Source: Acidimicrobiales bacterium (GTDB taxonomy: Bacteria; Actinomycetota; Acidimicrobiia; Acidimicrobiales; Poriferisodaliceae). Taken from it: a stretch of 8,771 bases of DNA. The position numbers and the translations under genes were made by a program. The stretch is taken from the NCBI GenBank assembly GCA_020631315.1, contig JAHDHM010000126.1, forward strand, positions 1-8,771. Reading direction: 5' to 3'. The notes under the pieces were generated by a model, which saw only the letters and a list, made by a program, of their open reading frames with translations, was not told the DNA's origin and ran no database searches. This document shows positions 1 to 5,652 of the stretch, piece by piece. Position 1 is the first letter of the stretch. Each line of letters opens with the position of its first letter.

Positions 1-348
1 GTAGATCGACATCGGGATGAGCGACAGGTTCTCCTGGTCGACCCGGATGCCGATGCGATGGATCTCCTTGCGGTTCAGCAGCAGCTTCCGGCGCCGATCC
101 GTGACGTGTCCGCCCGGACGTGACGCATGGCTCCAGGGGGAGATCACGACGCCGTGCAGCCACACCTCGCCTCGGCGGTCGATGCGGGCGAAACCGTCAC
201 CCATCTGGACCTTGGCGTCACGCAGCGACTTCACCTCGCTGCCCACGAGGACGATGCCGGCCTCGTAGGTGTCGAGCACTTCGTAGTTCCGACGGGCGCG
301 ACGGTTCGACGCAACGACACGGTCTCCGTTGTCGGGCTGCTTCGCCAT
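1..348 (-). CDS. smpB: SsrA-binding protein SmpB, C-terminus cut by window edge
   Basis: SmpB binds tmRNA and brings it to ribosomes stalled on mRNAs without a stop codon, so that the stalled peptide is tagged for proteolysis. The 116 visible residues cover nearly all of the SmpB beta-barrel. They include NRRARRNYEVLDTYEAGIVL near residue 15, the GSEVKSLRDAKV segment, GEVWLHGVVISPW, RRRKLLLNRKEI, and the closing SLIPMSIY that normally precedes the basic C-terminal tail. That tail (usually about 35-40 residues, rich in Lys/Arg) lies beyond base 1. The ATG start at 348-346 has a GAGG-type ribosome site a few bases upstream. The loop between ISPW and the RKLLLN block reads ASRPGGHVTDR rather than the common NHDP-type sequence, a modest family variation. 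A tmRNA gene is often close to smpB, but none is seen in this window. Confidence 0.96.
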   Translation of the reverse strand, partial: MAKQPDNGDRVVASNRRARRNYEVLDTYEAGIVLVGSEVKSLRDAKVQMGDGFARIDRRGEVWLHGVVISPWSHASRPGGHVTDRRRKLLLNRKEIHRIGIRVDQENLSLIPMSIY

Positions 349-379
349 CGGTGCCTCGTAGGACGGGTGGGGTCGGTCA

Positions 380-385
380 ACGGTA
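380..385 (-). promoter_or_regulatory. Candidate -10 box upstream of smpB
   Basis: The minus strand reads TACCGT here, fitting the actinobacterial TAnnnT -10 pattern. It would start a transcript about 25 nt before the smpB ATG, leaving room for the GAGG ribosome site. No good -35 hexamer is visible at the expected distance, so this is a weak call, supported mainly by similar boxes before other genes in the window. Confidence 0.25.
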
Positions 386-386
386 G

Positions 387-439
387 TGCCCGGCGGCGAC
401 GTTTCGTCGCTCGTTTGTCCTGTTGCCCGGCGGTGACGT
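387..439. repeat. Pair of 16-bp direct repeats around the DUF2332 stop
   Basis: TGCCCGGCGGCGACGT at 387-402 recurs as TGCCCGGCGGTGACGT at 424-439, 15 of 16 bases identical and offset by 37 bp. The second copy reaches the stop codon of the DUF2332 gene. This may be a small local duplication in the spacer between that gene and smpB. No function is known. Confidence 0.6.
396..410 (-). terminator. Short hairpin between the DUF2332 gene and smpB
   Basis: Read on the minus strand, GCGACG-AAA-CGTCGC forms a perfect 6-bp stem with a 3-nt loop, about 30 bp after the DUF2332 stop and about 48 bp before the smpB start. No T-tract follows in that direction, so if it terminates transcription it is of the T-less kind common in high-GC bacteria. 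It could equally be an mRNA-processing or stability element. Confidence 0.3.
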
Positions 440-1401
440 CAGGCCCAGTGCACCTGACCGCCGTGGTGATGCATCGAGGCGAGGAGATGACCGTCGAGGC
501 CGACCGCGAACCGGGCCGGGCCGAGGTCGCCGTCGGTGCCGGGAGCGAGGCCCGGTGCCTCGAACGAGAGCCAATGCCGATGCGTCGACGTCCATTCGGT
601 CAACGCAGTCACCACCTGCCCCCGTGCACCTTCGTCGAGGTAGGGGAGCACTGCGCTGGTCAGGACGACGGTCTGCCCATCGTCGGGGGCAGCGGCCAGG
701 ATCTCGTCGATGTCGGCCAACAGATCGGCGGCCACCACCTCGGGCGGATCCTCGGCTGCGGTCGTCAGCGCCGAATCGAGCAGGCGACGTCGCTCGTGGT
801 GTTCCGGCCAGACGCAGCTCGCCAGCCAACGGCGGTGTTCCGGATTGCCGGCGCTCAGCGGGTTCACGTCATAGCCACGACGAGAGGCGATCTCGAGCGG
901 TACGGGCGTCGGCGCTTCGCCGCTGACCGCAGTCGTGACCGTGGGGGTTCCGTCGTACACCGTGGCGTCGATGGCTCCGGTGTACTCGTGTCGATAGCGA
1001 TCAGGCAGCAGACACAGTCCCGCCGATGCACCGAGTTCGATCAGGTGAGTCGGCTCGCCGCCCAGCTGTGTGGCAGCGAGCAGGATCGCGGAGGAGCGGG
1101 CGCACTCGTTCGTCTGCGTTCGATGTGTCGCCATCACCTCGGCGACCGCGCCCCACTTCTCGACGGTCACATCGAGCGCGTCGATGGAGCCGACGTCGAT
1201 CCCGGTGTGTCGCATCGCCGCGAACAACAGGTTCGGCTGACGCCTCGACCGCGGCAGCTCGGTGAGCAGTGCGAGCAGCCGATCGTCCTCAGCGACCGCT
1301 CGGGCCAGACGTGCGTAGGTCGGAGAACTGACATCGGCTTCGTGTACGGCGAAGCGGAGGTACCAGGCCGACGTTCGCTCCCGAGTCTCTGCGTCGCTCA
1401 T
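439..1401 (-). CDS. DUF2332 family protein
   Basis: A 320-residue cytosolic protein with no signal peptide or membrane segment. The conserved blocks of the DUF2332 family are present in order: RQPNLLFAA (residues 54-62), RTQTNE (94-99), IELGASAGLCLLPDRYRHEY (121-140), RRGYDVNPL followed by RRWLASCVWPE (174-200), the LTSAVLPYL strand (248-255), and an ending HHHGGQVHWA that matches the usual GHG...W terminus. The ELGASAG glycine-rich turn after a hydrophobic strand resembles motif I of Rossmann-fold SAM-dependent methyltransferases. A methyltransferase-like fold is therefore plausible, but that is inference, and the family had no established reaction that I know of. It starts with ATG 10 bp after the stop of the membrane protein gene, so the two are probably cotranscribed. 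No strong Shine-Dalgarno is seen before its start. Family assignment is firm; function is unknown. Confidence 0.88.
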   Translation of the reverse strand: MSDAETRERTSAWYLRFAVHEADVSSPTYARLARAVAEDDRLLALLTELPRSRRQPNLLFAAMRHTGIDVGSIDALDVTVEKWGAVAEVMATHRTQTNECARSSAILLAATQLGGEPTHLIELGASAGLCLLPDRYRHEYTGAIDATVYDGTPTVTTAVSGEAPTPVPLEIASRRGYDVNPLSAGNPEHRRWLASCVWPEHHERRRLLDSALTTAAEDPPEVVAADLLADIDEILAAAPDDGQTVVLTSAVLPYLDEGARGQVVTALTEWTSTHRHWLSFEAPGLAPGTDGDLGPARFAVGLDGHLLASMHHHGGQVHWA

Positions 1402-1411
1402 GGCCGGCGGA

Positions 1412-2269
1412 TCACGTCAGGAAGCTGACGAGCAGACCGATCGGGACGGACAGCCAACCGATGGCGAGGATGATCATGGCGATCAGAGCGAACGTCTTCG
1501 ACTGGTCGCCCGGCGGGTTGCCGCATCGGCCGATGGTCTGCCAGAGCGCTTCGAGCGGTTCCCGCGTCGTCAGCCGGATGCGGCGGCGCGCGATGGCCGC
1601 ACCACGGATGACGACCCACGAGATGACGCCGAAGATGGCGAACAACACGAGCGTCGCGACGACCTTGCTGGCCGTCGACTTGAACGCCTCGGACACAGCG
1701 CTCTGCAACGCAGTGCCGACGAACGACAGGACGGCACCACCGAGCAGGAAGGTCGGTACGCCGAGAGGGTTCCGCTTGAACCCCTGCTGGAGCTTCTCGG
1801 TGTGAAAGCGAGCTCGGGCGAGCATCACCTGGGATTCGTCGCCGGGCAGAGCGTTTGCCCATCGGCGGCTGTACAGCTTGTGCATCTCGTCGATCACGCT
1901 CGACACGTAGCTGCGGACGATGAAGCCGGTCACCAGCTGGACGAGATAGGCCGCGATCGGATCGAGAGGGCCGGCCGCCCGAACCTTGATCTTGCGAGTG
2001 CCGTTGCGGTCGAGGACCTCGAGGGAGCGGATCGCCAGCGCGTGGGCCTGTTCGAACCGTTCGGGGTGGCCCAATGGTCGTTTGGCCGAGACCTGGAGCA
2101 GGATCTCACGGTCCAGCTCGTCGCTCGCGCCGAGGTCGTCGAGCACGGCGTCGGCCGCTGCCTTGTCGCTCTTGCGCAGCGCCTGGAACGTGTCGAAGCG
2201 TTCGTCGAGGTCGTCGAACCAGAGCTTGCGCTCCTCGGCGTCCGCGACCTCGCCCGTCTGGTCAGCCAC
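1412..2269 (-). CDS. Membrane protein of unknown function with long cytosolic N-region
   Basis: I do not recognise this 285-residue protein. Residues 1-160 are hydrophilic, charged and probably helical, starting MADQTGEVADAEERKLWFDD, with one moderately hydrophobic patch near 105-125. Hydrophobic segments follow at roughly 172-190 (weak), 203-224 and 258-283, separated by a very basic stretch (IARRRIRLTTRE, 226-237). The chain ends right after the last helix. The GTG start at 2269 is chosen because a GAGGGGG ribosome site lies 5 nt upstream. The reading frame stays open another 166 codons upstream, but that part is Arg-rich and antisense to the lipoprotein gene. The DUF2332 gene begins 10 bp after its stop, suggesting a two-gene transcript and possibly a shared role. 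It is divergent from the lipoprotein gene. Confidence 0.75.
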   Translation of the reverse strand: MADQTGEVADAEERKLWFDDLDERFDTFQALRKSDKAAADAVLDDLGASDELDREILLQVSAKRPLGHPERFEQAHALAIRSLEVLDRNGTRKIKVRAAGPLDPIAAYLVQLVTGFIVRSYVSSVIDEMHKLYSRRWANALPGDESQVMLARARFHTEKLQQGFKRNPLGVPTFLLGGAVLSFVGTALQSAVSEAFKSTASKVVATLVLFAIFGVISWVVIRGAAIARRRIRLTTREPLEALWQTIGRCGNPPGDQSKTFALIAMIILAIGWLSVPIGLLVSFLT

Positions 2270-2297
2270 CCGTGCCCCCTCGTGTGTCCTCGCCCCG

Positions 2298-2307
2298 CAC
2301 CCGGGTG
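2298..2307. repeat. 10-bp perfect palindrome in divergent spacer
   Basis: CACCCGGGTG is a perfect 10-bp palindrome in the 140-bp spacer between the membrane protein and lipoprotein genes, about 28 bp before the membrane protein start. It could be a small operator. At this GC content a chance occurrence is quite possible. Apart from this, the ribosome site at 2275-2281 and the possible -10 at 2397, I see nothing in the spacer. Confidence 0.25.
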
Positions 2308-2396
2308 GACGGCGTCGGTCCCCGGAGCGCGGCGTGAGCGTAGTGCGGCACTGACGGTCGTTTCCGAGGTGACGCCGTTGCGTCGTCGGTGCTGCG

Positions 2397-2402
2397 TACC
2401 GT
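2397..2402 (+). promoter_or_regulatory. Candidate -10 box placing the lipoprotein mRNA start at its ATG
   Basis: TACCGT ends 7 nt before the ATG at 2410. With the usual 6-8 nt between a -10 box and the transcription start, the RNA would begin at or next to the ATG, which would make it leaderless. The intervening GGGGAGC looks Shine-Dalgarno-like but sits very close to the ATG (2-3 nt). No convincing -35 box was found. Confidence 0.35.
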
Positions 2403-2409
2403 GGGGAGC

Positions 2410-3132
2410 ATGCGTTTCGCCCTGTGCCTCGTCGCCGCCGGCTCGATGTTGTTCGCTGCATGCTCGTCGGGCGACGACGGCGATGACGCCGCGTCGACCG
2501 ATACGACCCTGGTCGTCGCCACCACCGAAGCGTCGGCCGAGACGACCGAGGTCGCAGCCGCAACCACCGAGGCGCCGCCCACCACGGTCGCTGAAGCGAG
2601 CACGACCACCGCTGAAGCACCGACCACGACGACCACGGAGGCGCCGCCCACCACGGTCGACCCGGGTCCGACCGGGCTCTCGCTGTCGCCCGACGGTCTG
2701 GGTGTCCTGACGTTCGGCACCGACGCCGACATCGCGCTCGAGTTCCTGAGCGGCATCTTCGGCCCACCGACGACCGACTCCGGTTGGGTGACGGCGTCCA
2801 GCTCTCCGTTCGGTGTGTGTCCCGGAACGGAGGTGCGTGGTGTGACCTACGGTCCGCTCACGGTGCTCTTCGGTGATGTCGCCGGCGACGGCGAGCAGGC
2901 CTTCCACACCTGGGACTACTCCGACAACGGGCTGGGTGACGTGTACGGCCTGCGGACGCCGAGCGGCATCGGCCTCGGGTCGACGCAGGACGACATCGCC
3001 GCCGCAGCTGCGGACGCCGAGTTCTTCGAGGACGAGGTGTTCGGCGAGACCGCGAACTTCCAGCAGACCTACGCGGCGCTGAACGACGGCGACGTGACCT
3101 ACCTGAGCGGTGGCGCGAGCTGCGGCGAGTGA
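2410..3132 (+). CDS. Secreted lipoprotein with Thr/Glu/Ala-rich linker and unknown C-terminal domain
   Basis: A 240-residue predicted lipoprotein. Residues 1-17 form a short signal sequence, and C18 in LFAAC is the likely lipidated cysteine; Phe at -3 is slightly off the usual lipobox. Residues 19-88 are a low-complexity spacer made of Thr, Ala, Glu and Pro, with TTEAPPTTV occurring twice, as expected for a cell-wall-spanning tether. Residues 89-240 form a compact domain (GLSLSPDGLGVLTFGT, then FGPPTTDSGW, VCPGTEVRGVTYGPLTVLFGD, GIGLGSTQDDI). It has exactly two cysteines, C137 and C238, which could form a disulfide outside the cell. I do not know a function for this domain. ATG 2410 is preferred over the in-frame GTG at 2389 because it gives a proper-length signal peptide. 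The gene ends 3 bp from the oppositely oriented YihY-type gene. Confidence 0.82.
   Translation: MRFALCLVAAGSMLFAACSSGDDGDDAASTDTTLVVATTEASAETTEVAAATTEAPPTTVAEASTTTAEAPTTTTTEAPPTTVDPGPTGLSLSPDGLGVLTFGTDADIALEFLSGIFGPPTTDSGWVTASSSPFGVCPGTEVRGVTYGPLTVLFGDVAGDGEQAFHTWDYSDNGLGDVYGLRTPSGIGLGSTQDDIAAAAADAEFFEDEVFGETANFQQTYAALNDGDVTYLSGGASCGE
2569..2659 (+). repeat. In-frame direct repeat within the lipoprotein linker
   Basis: A 22-bp sequence beginning GAGGCGCCGCCCACCACG at 2569-2590 is repeated exactly at 2638-2659, 69 bp (23 codons) downstream. It encodes EAPPTTV both times. GCTGAAGC also occurs twice in between. This looks like in-frame expansion of the flexible linker, a place where length variation between strains would be expected. 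Confidence 0.8.
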
Positions 3133-3135
3133 AGG

Positions 3136-4065
3136 TCAGCGGCCGGCGGATCGTCGGCCCGAGTGGCGTGCCGACACCATGTGGTGCAGGCGTCGGGGCG
3201 GCTGAGCAACACCGGCACGGTCGGCCAAGATCGCGTTGAGCTCCGCGCCGAGCAGCAGGACGACGTTCAACAGGTAGATCAGCGTGAACGCCAGCAATGC
3301 TGCACCTGCGATGCCGACTGCGCCGTTGCCGTTGTCCGCGAGCCGGACGTACACGGCGAAGCCGCGGATCAGCGCGAGCCACAGCAGCGTCGCCATCACC
3401 GCTCCCGGGACGTCGTAGCGCCACGGGGTCCTGTGGTCGGGGGCGACGTGGAACACCATCGTCGCCCAGGCGGCGACGCCGACGAGCAGCCCGATCACAC
3501 CGACGACGTCGAGCAGCGGTCCGGCCGATGGCGGCCACACGACGTACACGAGCCAGATGCCGAGTGCGACGACGGCGAGTGACGACACGGCGAGCGAGAG
3601 CCCGGTCAAACGGACGTTGAACCACGACCGGTCGGTGTGGATGTCGTAGGCGACATCGAGGCCGCGCACCGTCCCGGCGAAGCCGCGGGCCAGGGAGTAC
3701 AGGGCGACAGCGAGACCGATGGTGAGCAGGCCGGACCTGCTCTCTTCGAACAGTCCGTCGACCGTCGAGGTCAGGGCATCGCTGCCGAAGGTCGACTCGA
3801 CGTAGTCCGAGATCGCGTTCCGGGCGTCGGCTGCGAGATCGACGCCGATGATGCCGTCGAGTGAGCCGAGGCCGGTCACGAGGGCCAGCGCGGCAGCGGG
3901 GATCGAGAGGACGGTCCAGAACGACATCGCCGCGGCCTGATCCCCGAGCGAGTCCTCCTGGTACTCGCGGATCATCTGTGTCGCGAGCCGGATGACCCAG
4001 ACGATCGGACGGCGCAACACCGGCGGCAGCGGCAGCGCAGCGAGGAACCGAACAACCCGCGACAT
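3136..4065 (-). CDS. YihY/BrkB family inner-membrane protein
   Basis: A 309-residue polytopic membrane protein of the YihY/BrkB (formerly 'ribonuclease BN') family. Members lack a settled biochemical role and are not the tRNA-processing RNase BN. The N-terminal family signature is visible as YQEDSLGDQAAAMSFWTVLSIPAAAL (residues 35-60). Hydrophobic segments lie near 46-66, 113-133, 153-177, 183-206, 219-242 and 251-278, giving the usual six. The central WRYDVPGAVMATLLWLALIRGFAVYV block (215-240) and the LLLGAELNAIL ending of the last helix (270-280) are typical. The tail is basic (RRLHHMVSARHSGRRSAGR), which favours a cytoplasmic C-terminus. The ATG at 4065 is chosen because it precedes the first family block by about 35 residues and follows a weak GGGACAG site. 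The upstream open frame is antisense to the hydrolase gene. It is divergent from that gene across a 57-bp spacer. Confidence 0.9.
   Translation of the reverse strand: MSRVVRFLAALPLPPVLRRPIVWVIRLATQMIREYQEDSLGDQAAAMSFWTVLSIPAAALALVTGLGSLDGIIGVDLAADARNAISDYVESTFGSDALTSTVDGLFEESRSGLLTIGLAVALYSLARGFAGTVRGLDVAYDIHTDRSWFNVRLTGLSLAVSSLAVVALGIWLVYVVWPPSAGPLLDVVGVIGLLVGVAAWATMVFHVAPDHRTPWRYDVPGAVMATLLWLALIRGFAVYVRLADNGNGAVGIAGAALLAFTLIYLLNVVLLLGAELNAILADRAGVAQPPRRLHHMVSARHSGRRSAGR
3141..3159 (+). terminator. GC-rich hairpin just after the lipoprotein stop
   Basis: GGCCGGCG (3141-3148) pairs with CGTCGGCC (3152-3159), an 8-bp stem with one G-T pair and a 3-nt loop, starting 8 nt after the lipoprotein stop. 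No T-tract follows. It lies within the last codons of the convergent YihY-type gene. It may be a T-less terminator for the lipoprotein transcript, but chance pairing in GC-rich coding DNA cannot be excluded. Confidence 0.3.
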
Positions 4066-4096
4066 CTGTCCCACGTTCGCACACCTCTTCGCGCAC

Positions 4097-4109
4097 GTGG
4101 TGACACCAC
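4097..4109. promoter_or_regulatory. Operator-like palindrome in the divergent YihY/hydrolase spacer
   Basis: GTGGTG-A-CACCAC is a 13-bp inverted repeat with 6-bp perfect arms around one base. It directly abuts the candidate -10 box at 4110, so a bound protein would block that promoter. It contains TGGT-N3-ACCA, the core recognised by FadR-subfamily GntR regulators. That match is based on family knowledge; no regulator gene is in the window. Confidence 0.45.
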
Positions 4110-4115
4110 TACCCT
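4110..4115 (+). promoter_or_regulatory. Candidate -10 box giving a leaderless hydrolase mRNA
   Basis: TACCCT fits TAnnnT and ends exactly 7 nt before the GTG start at 4123. No purine-rich ribosome site lies between or just upstream. A transcript starting at the GTG, as is common in actinobacteria, explains this best. TTCGCG at 4088-4093 could be a poor -35 with a 16-nt spacer. Confidence 0.45.
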
Positions 4116-4122
4116 CGACGTC

Positions 4123-4872
4123 GTGTCCCTGTCGCTCACGGTCCTCGGCTGCTCCGGCAGCTACGCCGCGCCGGGCAGCGCGTGCAGCGGCTACCTGGTG
4201 CGAACGCCGACCACCTCGCTCTGGGTCGACTGCGGCCCGGGGAGCCTCGCCAACCTGCAGGAACACGTCGCGCTGAACGAGGTCGACGCGATCCTGGTCA
4301 GCCACGTGCATCCCGATCACTTCGGTGAGCTGCCGGTCGCGTACAACGCGTTGAAGTGGTACCTCGGCCATGACGTGATGCCCGTCCACGCGACCGCCGA
4401 CGTGCGCCGGATGACCGACGTCATCTGCGGTCCGACCGACGACCTCTACGAGTGGCATCTGCTCGACCCGAACGGCAGCGTCGAGATCGGCGACATCACG
4501 GTGCGCTGCGACGTGACCGACCATCCGGTCGAGACCATGGCGATGCGATTCGAGTACGACGGCCACTCGATCGTCTACACGGCCGACACCGGACCGGCGT
4601 GGGACCCGACCCCGCTGGCGCACGGCGCGGACGTGATGGTGTGTGACGCCACGGTGCTGGCCGCTGAATGGGATGACACGGTGCCGCACCTGAGCGCGGC
4701 CGACGCCGGCCGGTTCGCGGCTCGTTGCGCGGTCGAGGCGCTCGTCATCACTCATGCGGCGCCGGGGAGCGACGTCGACGCCCACCTGGCCGAGGCCCGC
4801 GCTGCGGCGCCCGGCATCGAGGTCGTGCCCGCCCACATCGGCTTGGTCGTGGAGCTCACCTCCGACGTGTGA
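4123..4872 (+). CDS. MBL-fold metallo-hydrolase, Rv1339-type candidate cyclic-nucleotide phosphodiesterase
   Basis: A 249-residue cytosolic metallo-beta-lactamase-fold enzyme of the RNase Z-like branch. The metal-binding motif HVHPDH is at residues 61-66. Further likely ligands are H134 (TDHPVETMAMRFEYDG), D155 (YTADTGP) and H211 (VITHAAP); H189 is also conserved-looking. Two metal ions, probably zinc, are expected. The gene stands directly before rph and rdgB, the same position as mycobacterial Rv1339, which has been reported as an atypical class II cAMP phosphodiesterase. A similar activity here is inferred from order and motifs, not shown. In Mycobacterium murI (glutamate racemase) precedes this gene; here a YihY-type gene points the other way. 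The GTG start is chosen because the LSLTVLGCSGSY strand follows at once, at the family's usual N-terminus. It probably leads the rph-rdgB operon, with a 48-bp gap to rph. Confidence 0.9.
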   Translation: MSLSLTVLGCSGSYAAPGSACSGYLVRTPTTSLWVDCGPGSLANLQEHVALNEVDAILVSHVHPDHFGELPVAYNALKWYLGHDVMPVHATADVRRMTDVICGPTDDLYEWHLLDPNGSVEIGDITVRCDVTDHPVETMAMRFEYDGHSIVYTADTGPAWDPTPLAHGADVMVCDATVLAAEWDDTVPHLSAADAGRFAARCAVEALVITHAAPGSDVDAHLAEARAAAPGIEVVPAHIGLVVELTSDV

Positions 4873-4905
4873 TGATCGTCAGCTGCGGGTCGCCGTGTGG
4901 TGGCC

Positions 4906-4913
4906 GAGAGGAG
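4906..4913 (+). promoter_or_regulatory. Ribosome binding site that sets the rph start
   Basis: GAGAGGAG lies 7 nt before ATG 4921. This supports that ATG over the in-frame GTG at 4897, which has no such site and would add eight residues not expected in RNase PH. Confidence 0.75.
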
Positions 4914-4920
4914 CGAGACG

Positions 4921-5652
4921 ATGTCTGCTGAGCAACTGCGCGCTGACGGACGGGCCGATGACGAACTGCGGCCGATCACCTTCGAACGAGGCTTCACCGA
5001 CGCCACGGCCGGATCGGTCCTCGTGTCGTTCGGGCGTACGAAGGTGCTGTGCACGGTGTCGGTCAGCGACGACGTGCCCCGTTGGATGAAGGGCCGCGGC
5101 ACCGGTTGGGTTACCGCCGAGTACTCCATGCTCCCCGGCTCGGGCAACGAGCGTGTGTCTCGTGAGTCCAAGAAGGGCAAGCAGAAGGGCCGCACCCTCG
5201 AGATCGAACGGCTCATCGCTCGCTCGCTGCGCGCGGTCACCGACCTCGACGCGCTGGGGGAGTGGGAGGTCACCGTCGACTGCGACGTCCTTCAAGCCGA
5301 CGGCGGTACGCGGACTGCGTCGATCTGCGGCGGTTGGGTCGCGCTCCACGACGCCATGTCGTCGCTCGTCGACTCCGGCCAGATCGCTGCGAACCCGCTG
5401 ACGGACCACTGCGCCGCCATCAGCGTCGGCATCATCGACGGCGTACCGCGGCTCGACCTTCCCTACGTCGAGGACTCGGCGGCGGAGACCGACATGAACG
5501 TCGTCATGACCGGCGCCGGCAAGTTCGTCGAGGTGCAGGGCACCGCCGAGGGCGAGACGTTCGACCGCGGCGAACTGGACGCACTGCTCGACCTCGCCGA
5601 GGGCGGCATCGCCCAGATCGTCGAGCTGCAGAAGGCGGCGATCGCCAGGTGA
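4921..5652 (+). CDS. rph: Ribonuclease PH
   Basis: RNase PH is a phosphate-dependent 3'-to-5' exoribonuclease that trims tRNA precursors to the CCA end, releasing nucleoside diphosphates. It works as a ring-shaped hexamer in the cytosol. The 243-residue chain has the family's full length. Visible landmarks are [25 protein letters not shown] (21-45), the [15 protein letters not shown] block (60-74), [17 protein letters not shown] (89-105), the phosphate-site [14 protein letters not shown] (121-134), and the catalytic-aspartate region [19 protein letters not shown] with D179 and D185 spaced as in E. coli D178/D184. [11 protein letters not shown] and the QKAAI ending are also typical. It is second in the hydrolase-rph-rdgB operon, and its stop codon overlaps the rdgB GTG start by 4 bases. 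Confidence 0.98.
   Translation: MSAEQLRADGRADDELRPITFERGFTDATAGSVLVSFGRTKVLCTVSVSDDVPRWMKGRGTGWVTAEYSMLPGSGNERVSRESKKGKQKGRTLEIERLIARSLRAVTDLDALGEWEVTVDCDVLQADGGTRTASICGGWVALHDAMSSLVDSGQIAANPLTDHCAAISVGIIDGVPRLDLPYVEDSAAETDMNVVMTGAGKFVEVQGTAEGETFDRGELDALLDLAEGGIAQIVELQKAAIAR

Noticed and set aside
349..438. Possible tmRNA gene next to smpB
   Set aside because: The 90-bp spacer is too short, and no tRNA-like ends or tag-coding stretch is visible.
127..1428. A 433-codon open frame on the plus strand antisense to smpB and DUF2332
   Set aside because: The translation matches no family, and both underlying minus-strand genes have clear conserved motifs. High GC leaves antisense frames open.
2569..2659. 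CRISPR-like or tandem repeat array
   Set aside because: There are only two copies, in frame with Thr-rich linker codons. It is a low-complexity coding repeat.
1400..2710. A 436-codon plus-strand open frame across the membrane protein gene into the lipoprotein gene
   Set aside because: It ends in Arg/Pro-rich low-complexity sequence and runs out of frame through the clear lipoprotein. It is a composition artefact.
2270..2767. N-terminal extension of the membrane protein frame
   Set aside because: It is Arg/Ser/Trp-rich and antisense to the lipoprotein. A strong ribosome site marks GTG 2269 as the start.
4066..4836. 257-codon upstream extension of the YihY-type frame
   Set aside because: It lies antisense to the hydrolase with its intact metal site, and the YihY family begins near ATG 4065.
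5262..5648. Possible fusion of an Arg-rich domain to the N-terminus of RdgB
   Set aside because: This is the rph coding sequence read in another frame. RdgB's own motifs begin just after the GTG at 5649.
4906..5652. Loss of a catalytic residue in RNase PH (LDLPY where E. coli has CDLEY)
   Set aside because: The substitution falls between the two catalytic aspartates, and both are kept at the correct spacing (D179, D185).
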